This document shows positions 10,387 through 21,063 of a stretch of 64,000 bases of DNA, one piece after another. The stretch is from Scilla litardierei. Taxonomy: Eukaryota; Streptophyta; Magnoliopsida; Asparagales; Asparagaceae. The stretch lies in contig CM061140.1 of assembly GCA_030789695.1 (NCBI GenBank), positions 79,608,422-79,672,421 on the forward strand, written 5' to 3'. Both the position numbers and the translations under genes were made by a program. The stretch's first letter is position 1; every line of letters starts with the position of its first letter. Under the pieces are notes generated by a model. It had not been told where the DNA came from, made no database searches, and was given only the letters and a program-made list of their open reading frames with translations.

Positions 10387-13032
10387 TTTCTCGATGCATG
10401 AACACAAATGATTCAAAATTTGTAATATTTTAGACATTCTGAATTCAGAACAAATAAAATGTTGGTGTCAAAATGTCTTTCTCACCATTAAAGCACAACA
10501 GTTGGATGCAAATAGTTAGATCCAGATTGTTTCTTGATTCCTTTAATTTAACAATGCATATAACTTTCAGTTTCTGCAATTTAACAATCTAGACTGTCTC
10601 TGTTTTTCCCCTCAGCCGAGAAAAAATCTGGGCAAAATTCCCTTAGCTGCCAAAACTCAGCTGCTAAAAATCTGGGTAAAATCCAGTCGCAAAATTGCCT
10701 CAGCTGCCAGAATCTGGGCAAAATCCAGTCGAAAAATTCCCTCAACTGCTAAAAATCTGGGCAAAATTCCCTCAGCGCAAAATTCCGTCAACCGCCAAAA
10801 AATCTTGCAAAACTCAGCTGCCAAAATTGAGCTTGGCAAAACTCAGCCACGAGCTTGGCAAAACTTAGAAGCATGCGTATTGGTAAGAATCGGTGTCTTC
10901 ATTATATGTTATTTCTATTCTTTTTCTTTTAAAAGTTAGTTTGGAATATTAAATACAAATAAATAGCATAGTATATAACACACCAGGGTATCTATTATAT
11001 ATTTGTGGGATATGAGCTTCTCAGTTTATCTTCTATTAAAAAATATTTTTCTTGCTTTGATGTATCAAACTTATATTGAATAAGTTATGGCTTGAAGAAA
11101 TGAGGGTAAAAAATCTGTTTGTTTATACATTTTGCAGGAAAAGCTATGTAACATACTTATTTTTGTGATCTAACAGTGCTTGCTCACATGCCTCTGAATA
11201 CAAACCCTTGAATAAGTTATGGCATTATGGTTCTGAAGCTTAAAAAGGATAGTGCTTATAATGTTTAATGGTTGCAGTTGAATGCATTTCTATCAATCTA
11301 TACATCTTTAATGACTATTTGGAGAAGATTTTTGATATTGGGCTCATGAATGACTACTATATTTTTGTATTGGTATTTAAAAACAGTCATTTATAGTTGG
11401 AAAGCATGCTGTATTTGTTTGGATAGTTTTTTATGTATGTTTCATAAGAGCTTAGATAAATGTTATTACGATAAATCAATTTGAGGCAGAGATATATGTT
11501 ATTACGCAAGATGAATTTCAATTTAAAAGTGAAAACTGCAAATAAAAATTAAATTTAAGACAGATATGATATTAGGAAAGATGATGTGGTTGCCACCCTG
11601 CATTCTTCTCAAATTACATGCCTCAATTCTACATGCCTTGATTTTTTGTCAATGCAAAGGTAATTAGGTTGTGATATGAGTAAATCACATTCAATGCTAT
11701 TCTATAAGATGTATTGGGTGGTTGAATTAGTTCTTGACTGGAAATTTGTTTTGGAGAGAATATGCTATATACTTCATACTAATTTATCTCCTGTTTTTTT
11801 ATTAGTAATGAGATACAGACCAATCACTAATCCTTTTTACCCAAAAGATAACATAAATCGATGCATCACCTAGAATTTAAAGGGAAAATTCGAGAAAGGA
11901 GATGGCTTTGAGGTGACTCCTCATGTGGTCACAATCTCTTCCTCTTTCCATTATGTTAAATTTTATTATTGCCCCAAATATGGAACTCCATTTATTGTTT
12001 ACTAATTAGTGCTTTTTAATTATTATACGTTAGGGTTTTTTTGTTTTGCTATAATTTGAGAGATATGGTGTAAAACTCTAAACAAAATCATCTTTTATTA
12101 CAAATGGAGCTTGGTTCTCATTGTTTTTATCTTGATAACAAGTTGGTAGGCATCCTTTGAGGCATCCACATCATAACATCCGAGGTGCGTAAATTTCCCG
12201 TTTTATTTATTTTTTTTGAAAAAAAATTAAGATTCTTATTTCTAGATCTATGAAAGTTTAAAATTTCATAGCCATTACTCATTCAACAAACGCTCCCAAA
12301 ATTTTACGAGAAAGGTTTAATTCAAGCTATGTTGGCAGTTTTGCTAGCACATTTCACAATCCTAGATTAAATGATGCCTCATTGCTTAAAGTGTTCTACA
12401 GAGCGAGCTTTTGGGATATTTGAATCACATACATCCTCCAATTGGAATCCGTCGGCCAATTGTGCATATATTAGGGCATTGGTCGAAACCAATAGGTTGG
12501 AGGAGAGTTCATTGATGCTGTTGTTGTAGAGAGGTGAGCACTATGGACTAATAAACTTTAGTCTGAATATGGAATTTTTACTTTTTAATAAACACGCCCT
12601 TAATTTTTTGTAAATGTTAACAAATGTGTTAATGAGAATGCTAGATCCATGTGCAGAAAGTGTGGTCATTGCAAAGAGGTGAGCATTACGGACTAAAAAA
12701 CTTCTGATTGAATTAGGAATTATTCTTTTTTAATAAATGCTTCTTTAGTTTGTTGTATATGTGAACAATTGTATTTGCTGGTTTATCTTTCCTATTATAG
12801 TGTTCAATTTAATTATTTTGTTCAGTACCAGTTTTAATATTAAGTTAAAGTTTATTTCCTTCGGTTATGATATTTGATTTGGACAGTGCACTTGCAATGT
12901 AGAGAACCATAATATTATAGTGATGATGATTTTGACTTGAAGACCAATTTAACTGATCCTTGATTATCTAAGATTTTGATTCAATTTATCTAATGGAATT
13001 TGTAAAATTAAATTGCTTTTTTTAAATCTCAG
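10387..13032. other. AT-rich DNA without recognisable genes
   Basis: Apart from the repeat cluster at 10615-10866, I see no coding exon, RNA gene or element end here. A block near 12520-12760 repeats GAGGTGAGCA..ACGGACTAA and TTTTTAATAAA twice, a weak old duplication. This may be upstream or intronic DNA of the reticulon pseudogene that follows. Confidence 0.5.
10615..10866. repeat. degenerate minisatellite of AAAATCTGGGCAAAATCC-like units
   Basis: About seven irregular copies of a 30-45 bp unit built from CTCAGCTGCCAAAA, AATCTGGGCAAAAT and CCAGTCGCAAAATTCC. Unit length and order vary, so copies arose by repeated slippage or partial duplication. No coding role is visible. Confidence 0.7.
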
Positions 13033-13786
13033 TTGATTTGGTGATGTGGAGAGACATTTCAAGGTCTACATATGTGTTTGGGTCTGGTACATTCATCCTC
13101 CTCTCTTCATCCTACACCAATGATCTTGATTTTAGGTAATTTATTATTATTCATGTCTATTAAAAATACAATTAATGTGATATTAACAAAATTATCCCAA
13201 ATTTCCAAAAATTTCAGCCTGATATCAGCAATATCCTATCTGGGTCTTTTGCATCTGGCCTTAATTTTCGTCTACAAGTCCATTCTTAGAAGGTAATTGA
13301 TGAGAGAGAGGAGAAGTGCATAATTGGAGAAGATGATGCTATTTGGGCCGTGAGATTTCTCCTTCCATACATCAATGAGGTGCTGTCAAAGATCAAGGCC
13401 CTTTTCTCTGGGGGACCATGCAACAACAGTGAAGGTGAGTAATTAATTTTTTTCTTGAAAAAACGATCTTTTCTAATTTAAAAATTTTTAGCACAAAAAC
13501 TGTGAGATTTCTAAAATTAGAAACAAATGGCAGATGGTAGTGCTGTTGTTTGTTATGGCCAGATGTGGGAGCTCCATTACTCTCTGGGCACTGGCCAAAC
13601 TTGGTAACTTTCTGGGTTTCTACAGTCTTCAGACTTTACAGGGTTCTATTTTATTATTTTATTATTTCCTGCATTTGATTTGATTTTTTATGTTTTTGTG
13701 CTTGTGATTCATTGATGCAGTGTTCTTAGGGCTCTTCACCATCCCAAAAATCTTATCTTCTTATTCTGCACAGTTGGCTAGATATG
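13033..13786 (+). pseudogene. reticulon-like (RTNLB) pseudogene, four partial exons
   Basis: Exon pieces encode a plant reticulon homology domain, which shapes tubular ER membrane. 13033-13135 gives DLVMWRDISRSTYVFG..SSSYTNDLD. 13218-13434 gives the first hydrophobic hairpin LISAISYLGLLHLALIFVYK, then EEKCIIGEDDAIW and LLPYINEVLSKIKALFSG. 13534-13603 gives MARCGSSITLWALAKL. 13721-13786 gives FLGLFTIPKILSSYSAQLARYG. Introns have GT/AG ends and matching phases. Two lesions lie in the second piece: a shift plus TAA after ILRR (about 13292) and one extra G in the G run at 13410-13414. The N-terminal region and final exon are not found nearby. Because introns are retained it is a duplicated or decayed gene, not a processed copy. 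Confidence 0.8.
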
Positions 13787-14619
13787 GTAAGTGGAAAAAA
13801 ACTTAGTTGCTGATTTGAGTTATTTCATGTGGATTTTTTTTGCTTTTCTGGTTATTTTGATTGCAATAGTGTAGAAGAAGTGCGATGTTTCAGCACACTA
13901 TTTTTATACTAATTACTGTAAAGTAAATCCAATGATTAGCTGAGCCAATCATGCTATATAACGCAAGGTGTATATTGGGTGCATGTAAAACAAAAAAAAC
14001 TTTTCCTCCAATTTCAAAGCCGCACTCTTTACTCAACCCTCAATTTCAAAGCCGCACTCTCACTGAAATCTGTTGATTTTGAGCATGAACCAGCTTTACC
14101 CGACTTCAGTCATTGCAATTAAGTAGTTAGCTTTTCCAACTGATCTTGAGTATTTACTTAGCACTTTTGTTAAATCCTCGATTTGGACAGATCTAACAAA
14201 TATGTATCTCTATTGTTAGTTTTTGCTCATCACATGCCCACTGAGGAATGCATATTTTGTAACATAGATTTCTAAAGTTGGAACTTAAACAGTCGCCCAC
14301 AATGGCATCCAGGAGCTGGTCATCCATCTATGAGAAGAAGGGGACCTGCAATGCAGAAATGAATTGATTGGTACGTCAATAAAAATTGATATATGTCTTT
14401 AAGAGAATTGGTTGGTACATACAAACAATTAATTGAATGGAACATTTGATTTTAGCTTGAAGTCCTTATTTGGGGAAATGCATATTTGGAGAAATGTGCA
14501 TATATTCAAGCCTTTTCCTACCAAACAGCTGATTTTGAGAATGAACCAGCTTTACCAGACTTCAGTCATTGCAATGGAGGTCTTTTCACCCGCTGACTTT
14601 TCCAGTTAAGTAGTTTGAT
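13787..14619. other. intron-like AT-rich DNA with a short duplicated segment
   Basis: A segment containing ATGAACCAGCTTTACC..GACTTCAGTCATTGCAAT occurs at about 14084-14120 and again at about 14540-14575. The flanks also resemble each other loosely. No exon of the reticulon gene is recognisable here. Confidence 0.45.
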
Positions 14620-14872
14620 TATGATCGTTTATACAAAAGTCTTGAGATGCTTGCCAACTTTGAAAACCATGCAAATTCAAGGGTGGTCGAATCTGGAATG
14701 CTAAGGGGAGTGAATTTAGATGACATAAAAAGGGTAGGAGAACATTTGAAGTTTCATGATGGGTGCAAAGAATTTTTTCAGAGGGTTGTAAAGGAGGAAA
14801 TTCTGACAGTGAATCTCCATATTCTTTCTTATTGTTGGTGTGCAGATCTTATTAGGTCAGCATTCTCAGCAG
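14620..14872 (+). pseudogene. unidentified exon-like fragment
   Basis: An open plus-strand stretch encodes about 83 residues including FDYDRLYKSLEMLANFENHA, GVNLDDIKRVGEHLKFHDG and CKEFFQRVVKEEIL. It ends at a plausible donor (CAG/GTAAAG at 14872). The regular amphipathic helix pattern and low stop density stand out from the AT-rich flanks. I do not recognise the family. It may be one exon of a lost host gene, or of the same transcription unit as the preceding fragments. Confidence 0.4.
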
Positions 14873-14934
14873 GTAAAGCATTATCCCTGATGGTTGGTTT
14901 GTTACAACCACAGTATTGCTTCTTGATGCAATAG

Positions 14935-17072
14935 TATTGTATTGCTTCATTGAATTTTTGTAATATCACTGTCATTTTTCTGTTATATCAGTATCATTTG
15001 TCAGAAAACAAAGTTTACAAAACAATCAAGTAACTTCTATTTGTTAACAATATATATAATAACAGAATTAATGACGTTTGGTGAGCTGTTTAGGAAAATT
15101 TTAAATTAAAAGTAGTAGTTCTTTTTTTGTTAGTGGTTGTTTTCTACTTGCGGTTTTCTACTTACGGATAAGATTTGTCTCTTGCTTTTAAACTTTATTT
15201 TCCATTTCTTTATTCAGTAATTCCAAGTATTATATTTGTATTCCAATGATAGGTAATTCTGTATAGTCTGACTAGGAAACAAATGAATGGAACCGAGATA
15301 AACTGTAGAAATTATGAATATACGCATCATGTTGTATCCATAAGTGACCATAACATATGCTGTTATAAGACAATCATGAATTGCAGCAAGTTTATTAAAA
15401 TAGGAGAGCAAAACGGAATGTTATTCTCTTTTGTTTAGATTATTCAGCCATTTAAGACTAATGAACAATCTCATATTTGTGACCATAACGTATGATTTTT
15501 TTCTTCGGTATTCATACGGTGGATGATAGATGAAGAGCGACGAATTGGTAAATCTTTGGATTTTGGTTGATTCAGGTTTTACTCTGTAAAAAAACTAGGC
15601 CTATTCTTTTTTCAAGCATGTGTAAGATATAGGACAGAAGCTACTGTTTTATTCTATAAATTTATTTCCTCACACCTTGCCATCAAAAAATTCAATGGCT
15701 AGGAAATTTTAGATAGTGTAAGATACTGACGGAAGCTACTGTTTCATGGATTTTGATCTCACTCTATTAATTGATTTTGTTCTCAGGTTAAGTTGAGCTT
15801 CCTAATTAATATATTTTGCTAATAAACAGAATTTTTCACTATTCTGTTTTCTTGGTTAACAATGAGGAGTACACCACATTTCTTTTATAATTTGGACTTA
15901 ATATTTTTGATGTTGTGGTTTTTAAGAGTTACGCTTTCATTAGTTTGATGAACCTTGGTGGCAGCCAACCTTTATTAGGTTCTACTGTTGGTTACTAAAA
16001 GTTTGTGTATTTGGAATCTATAAAGTTGAGAATCCTGTTCACACCAATATCTAAATTAACACCATGCAGATACAACCAAAACCGGCAACCCTAATGGCTA
16101 ATAACACCCTCCGTGTGCAACAGCGGCACGGGAAGGTGATCATGGGCTGCTCTCATCCATGAAACACGTAATATTGTGTTGGTATTATGGGATATGTAGC
16201 TTGAAATAACATCCAGGAACATCCTAAAAATAGTACAATGTTCCAACATGCTCAACCATCAACCTCAATGAGTGCATATATAGATTTTAAGCTGAAGTTA
16301 GCAAATGATGTCCAGGTTTGGTCCTCTAGAACAACAGCATTCTACGTAACTGTGTACATGATGCAACACTTTCCAGACGTGCCAACATGTTTTATAATAG
16401 TGCACGCTATGTATTGCTAACAAATCACATGGGCTTCTTGATGCAAGTGGCATCATTTCAGAAATACTTCTACTCATCATCTTTCATTGAACATCAATTT
16501 ATGCGGAGCATCTTACATCTTGAAATTTTGTTTCAGAAAGGAAATGGCAAAGATGACCGGACCTGTAAGAAGTGCATGATCTGAACTCATCCTCAGCATA
16601 CAAGATTAACGATTATGCTATGCCCAAGAGCTCCACTTTCGCTTGGTAAACATTCGCTTGGTTATTTATTGAGATTAACAAAATTGTTTCCTTAAAAATC
16701 TATTATAGTTAGTTATTGAGATTAGACCACTGTTATATAATTTTATTTATCAATAAAAAGATTAATCTTCATTCCAGTGTGGTTTCTTCTTTATCTAGAA
16801 TTTTATCCAGGATTCCTTAGTAAACCATTTTTTTTCAAGTCATTTTTTCTCTTATTTTACTTGGGGAAGTCCATATTGTTTAATGTATGAACTAAATGTC
16901 TTATTCACTCCAGTTGATCGTTTTCTTCTCTAAGTGATCATTTGAATTGCCGGTGAAAATAAATAACCTCCTTTTGCTTTGTTTTTGGTGGATTCCTTTT
17001 CCCATAATTTTTTTGATACATCAGAAAACCTGCCCTTTTCCCCATATTTATGCCAACTAAATAGTACTCTTA
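14935..17072. other. AT-rich DNA, no supported gene
   Basis: Short open frames at about 16238-16420 and 16387-16584 have no recognisable domain. A less AT-rich patch near 16060-16150 may be old exonic DNA but has no usable frame. No element ends are visible before the Helitron. Confidence 0.5.
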
Positions 17073-18076
17073 TCTATATAAAACTTTGCAAAATGCAAGT
17101 GAATGCTACTCATCTTCAACTAGCTATGCACCACTGTGGTTGACATAACTGTGGTTGACCATGTTATTAAGTGCTGACATAACTGCTTTATGTCTTAGAA
17201 TGCAACAGAAACATATGTGTCAATATTAGCAGGGTTTGATAATGTCCTTAAAAACATAAATAACCATATCCTTAAAAACAGCAAGCCATGTTGTCAATAC
17301 GATGTGGCAATAAGGCGCCAATAGAAAAGACTTTTCCTCACCTTATCTACTATTTGTTCAACCACGTCATCTGAAAGACACAAATCTAATTCATTTAGAA
17401 GAGCCAACACCATCTCTTTTAACTGTTTAAAGCAAAAACAGGAAAAGATAACTTTCCCATAATGACTTCATACAGCTCTGAGCATCGCCTCAGAATCATA
17501 AATAGTTGAAGCAATAATTTAAACAATAAAATGAAATACAAAATGAAATTAGACAATAGATTGAACTCATTAGAGTAAAGAAGAACACTTGCAATCAATT
17601 TCGGGTACAGATAAGACATGTTTTACAGGTGTTTCGCTCAAGCTGCAAGTTATAATCAAACAAAATTGAGATTGAAAGAGAGAAAATTGCACTTCATTCA
17701 TTGTATTGACATGCAGGTGGCAAATACGAAAAATAGTAAATTACAAGGGTTTTTAATGACAAACTAAGTTCCATATAATGACATTTTATGTATCTATGCC
17801 AGCAATACATGATTTGTTCTCGCAACAGAAACACTATTTCTTACTGGTGATTGAATGTCCCAATTTGAAATTTATGCATGCCTCTGGCATTTAAGTCTTG
17901 CAATCTTTGGCATTTTTTTCACATCTCAACATGTTAGATTTTGGAATTTTGTGTAAATTAGAAATGTGATAATAATTATTTTGTTTGTAACTATGTAACA
18001 TGTTCTCTTCGTCCCTTAATTGTTCCATGTAATTCTATGTACACTTAGCTAAAATGAGTTAATTCGTTTGGCACAG

Positions 18077-18351
18077 GAAGGAAAGGGGTACAAGATGCTG
18101 AACATGGTCATGTTCTAAGCTAGAATAAGAGGGTGAAAAATTGCTTATGGTGCGGCAAGAGGTCTCGAGTATCTTCATGAAAAAGTTCAGCCTTCAATTG
18201 TACATCGAGATGTCAGATCGAGCAATGTTCTTCTTTTCGATGATTATGAGTCCAGGCTTGCAGATTTCACTTTATCCAACCAGTCTCCTGATACAGCTGC
18301 CCGCCTGCATTCCACTCGAGTTTTAGGAACTTTTGGCTATCATGCTCCAGA
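18077..18351 (+). pseudogene. Pti1-like protein kinase exon fragment
   Basis: After an acceptor (GGCACAG before 18077) the frame reads GRKGVQDAEHGHVLS. Then, after lesions, come [51 protein letters not shown] and [10 protein letters not shown], ending at a donor (GTAAGC from 18352). This is the catalytic-loop and activation-segment part of a Pti1-like cytoplasmic Ser/Thr kinase: HRD is present, and the DF-x-LSNQ form replaces DFG as usual in that family. A TAG at 18121-18123 replaces an expected Trp codon, and one extra A in the run at 18134-18139 shifts the frame. ATP-binding lobe and C-terminal exons are absent, so it cannot make a kinase. It is an intron-bearing fragment, consistent with Helitron capture of genomic DNA. 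Confidence 0.85.
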
Positions 18352-18889
18352 GTAAGCTTATAATTCCTAATATGAATATTAATTATTTTTTGACACCATT
18401 GATGGAAGTAATAGAAATTATATCATAGTTTCTAATGTAGAGGAGAAAATGGCCCTGGTAGCAATTAATGAAAAAGGGAGTCATATAACAATTCAGACTA
18501 AAGGATTAAGTTCTACTGTTTCATAGCTATTGTTTAACTCATGACTAAGGGTTGTCTGTCCTGATATGCTAATTGGAGCAATACGTAACAAGGTATTGAA
18601 TTGATTTGCAGTAAGTGTAGCGACTTTTGATTTGTATGTTCTTATATGTGTGTTCTTATATAGTCCATACTATTAATGCAAGACCATAATGATTTCTTTA
18701 TGCTTCCAAATTTTGGACGTGTGTTTCATGTATGAAGTGTGATTTTCTACTGATTTTATATATCGGTGCATATGAAGCAACGGTCCATGATTTGCTGCAA
18801 AATTAAGCGTAATGCATATGTTCCATGTTAGCTTGGTTTAGAATCTGCCTGCTTTCGTTACTGAGTGACTGGAGACTAACGGATTCCTG

Positions 18890-19126
18890 TTGCTGCAATG
18901 CCGAGTTATAAGCATATTGGAAGACACATTGAGCAGCTTATTCCCACGGTCAACTAAACATGGAAGGCAAGGGCTCACGCAATTGTTGGAACACAGAAAC
19001 GTCAGATTCATTCCTTTCAGTGGCTGGGAGAAAATAGATTCCAAGGAGAGGATCGAAGGTCAACTGAGAAACAAACCAAGCGAGATCACATCCTGGGAAG
19101 AGCCGCTGAAGACTGCAAATGCATAG
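18890..19126 (+). pseudogene. C-terminal fragment of a mitochondrial NADPH:adrenodoxin (ferredoxin) oxidoreductase gene
   Basis: An open frame ends with KHGRQGLTQLLEHRNVRFIP, FSGWEKIDSKERIEGQLRNK and EITSWEEPLKTANA before TAG. The GWEKID...RNKP...WEELLK pattern matches what I know of the extreme C-terminus of plant adrenodoxin-reductase-like flavoproteins, which pass electrons from NADPH to mitochondrial ferredoxin. Upstream the match continues weakly (SILEDTLSS), with a TAA in the alternate frame, so the copy is decayed. FAD- and NADP-binding domains are absent. It lies in the same orientation as the kinase fragment, about 540 bp downstream of it. Confidence 0.7.
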
Positions 19127-19784
19127 AAAATTTTGTTTGACAAGGCTCGAAACAACCTTTCATTATGGTGCAAACTACAGAATACTACGTCGTCGGTAGA
19201 AAATCTAATAGGATAATTTAAAATGATGAATAAATTAACCACCTATACATTATTCATCCTGCAAAATTTAGATGATTGGCATCGATTGATTGCATGTCAT
19301 GTAATTTTTAGGGTTTTCAAGTATTGTTCACAACATTATCCTTTTGAAGGGGAATAACATGACTGATGAAGACCAAATGTCTAATAAGAGGGTTTATACA
19401 CGTTCTTTCCATATTAATTTTGTTTTCTCTATGCATTAATAAACGGCTTTTGAGAATGGTTTTGGTATTTCGGGTTTGAATATGGCTTTTATAAGTGCTA
19501 GGATTCATTTCAATGGTGTAGGTAACAACAACCTCACTGCGAATCTTCCTTACTCAATATCTTTCATATGTTGTGATAGTCATTGGTGTGACAATATTTG
19601 CTGATGACAATATTTGGTTGGACCTAGCATGACAGTATTTGTCTATAAAAGCTATGACAGTATTTTGTTGGTCCTAACATATATCTGTAAGGTTCTTGGT
19701 GTGACAGTAATTGGTGATCTTTGGCTTTTGTGATTAATTTATTGAATGTAGAAATGTCAGCCACAACTTTTTGTCTCAAACCGA

Positions 19785-20135
19785 AGGCACGCCCGTGTCG
19801 AAGGAGTGCCTTCCCGCATCAAAGGCACGCCCGTGTCAAAGGCACATCTGCTAAATTTTTTTACGCTAATTTATTGATCCGCGCTGAATTTGTTGTTTCG
19901 TGTTGAAGGTGCATGTGCCGAATTTGTTGTTTCGTGTCGAAGGCACATGCGTCGAATTTGTTGTTTCACACCGAATTTGTTGTCATACGCTAATTTGTTG
20001 TTTTGTGCCAAGGGCACCCATGCCGAATTTGTTGTTCCGCGTCGAAGGCGTCTACACCAAATTTGTTGTTCCGTGTCGAAGGCGCCTGCACCAAATTTAT
20101 TGTTCTGCGTCGAAGGCGCCCACGACGACTACACT
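19785..20135 (+). repeat. minisatellite in the Helitron 3' region
   Basis: About eight irregular units of roughly 33-45 bp built on AATTTGTTGTTTCGTGTCGA followed by AGGCACATGC or AGGCGCCTGC. Short open frames across it (for example 19890-20234) simply translate the repeat. Such arrays near the 3' end are common in plant Helitrons. Confidence 0.8.
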
Positions 20136-20239
20136 CGTGTCGCTAAATATTTTTATGCTAATTTGTTGTTCTTTTCAATTTTGTTTGTGGAAATAATTTT
20201 TGGGGAACAAATATTTCGCGGGGGAAAATATTAAATGAA

Positions 20240-20268
20240 CCGTGCCCGCGGGCACGGGTTATGACTAG
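20240..20268 (+). other. Helitron 3' terminus: hairpin plus CTAG
   Basis: CCGTGCCCGCGGGCACGG is a perfect 18-nt palindrome. After GTTATGA comes the terminal CTAG, and the next host base is T. This is the canonical rolling-circle termination structure. Confidence 0.9.
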
Positions 20269-21063
20269 TATATATATATAAGTTAATCAAAGTAACATGT
20301 AAGTTCCAAGTGCATATAATAGATATGATCTAACTTATATGCACAATAAGAATGGTTCTTATTGGACTACATTTAATACTTCAAGTTAGAAGATTGAATG
20401 CATTTAAGGAAAGAACAGTGTAGGAAATTTTGATTGAGTTAGTTAGCATCAAGATTCCTATAAACAGATCTTGATATGACTTATTCATCAAATCAACCTG
20501 ACACTGGTAAATTCGTATTTAATAATTCAGCACTTAATAAGCTGGTTATACTTAATAAATATTCTAAATGAGATTTAGATATTCAAGTCGAAGTATTTAA
20601 CCAGATGGTTCTCAAAGTCAGTAGGAGCTGTCATGTAGACTTAGTTCCATTTTAGACTAAGTTATAAGTCACAGTTATTAAATTCTATATGTGACATCAA
20701 ATCAAAAGTTTTTGATTATGTTAAAGATATAGAAATTTTGGTGTCATTTATGTTCTTGACATAATTGACACAGAAATAACTGAAATAAGCTATGACTGAC
20801 TAGTAGATATGATAAACACTACATCAAGTTGTATGAGCTAATCGTTAGCTATACAAGAAGGAAAATCGTTGGATGAGATCCAAAGACATTTCGGAAGATC
20901 AACCTGGTGTGATCTAGTGATGTATAAATAAAACTCCATTAAAATGCATAATATATACGTGTTAGCAGATCCACTTTTAGGTTTAACATGTGATGTCCAG
21001 TGTGACTGATATGTTGTAGCGGTATGAGATACCGAGATAAATAGCCTAAGTACAAGTGGAAGA
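20269..21063 (+). mobile_element. 3' internal remnant of a Copia-like element
   Basis: Mostly stop-ridden. Near 20960-20985 a fragment reads like the LADPL motif that ends plant Copia RNase H regions. The block finishes with CAAGTGGAAGA, a purine-rich tract of the kind found just before Copia 3' LTRs, followed at once by the LTR at 21064. No gag or RT is recognisable. The 5' part of the element is outside or lost, possibly cut by the Helitron. Confidence 0.5.

Larger units (their letters stand above)
17073..20268 (+). mobile_element. non-autonomous Helitron carrying captured gene fragments
   Basis: The 3' end is diagnostic: a perfect 18-nt palindrome (20240-20257), then seven bases later CTAG (20265-20268, fitting CTRR) followed by T. 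The proposed 5' end is TCTATATAAAAC at 17073, preceded by A, so insertion is between A and T as expected for rolling-circle Helitrons. There are no terminal inverted repeats and no target duplication. No Rep/helicase frame is present. The element carries a Pti1-like kinase exon (18077-18351), the C-terminal part of an adrenodoxin reductase gene (18890-19126) and a minisatellite (about 19785-20135). The 5' end is less certain than the 3' end. Confidence 0.75.

Noticed and set aside
17066..17072. Alternative Helitron 5' start at TCTTATCTATATAAAA (17068)
   Set aside because: It would be preceded by C rather than A. Starting at 17073 gives the expected A/T insertion site. Sister copies are needed to settle this.
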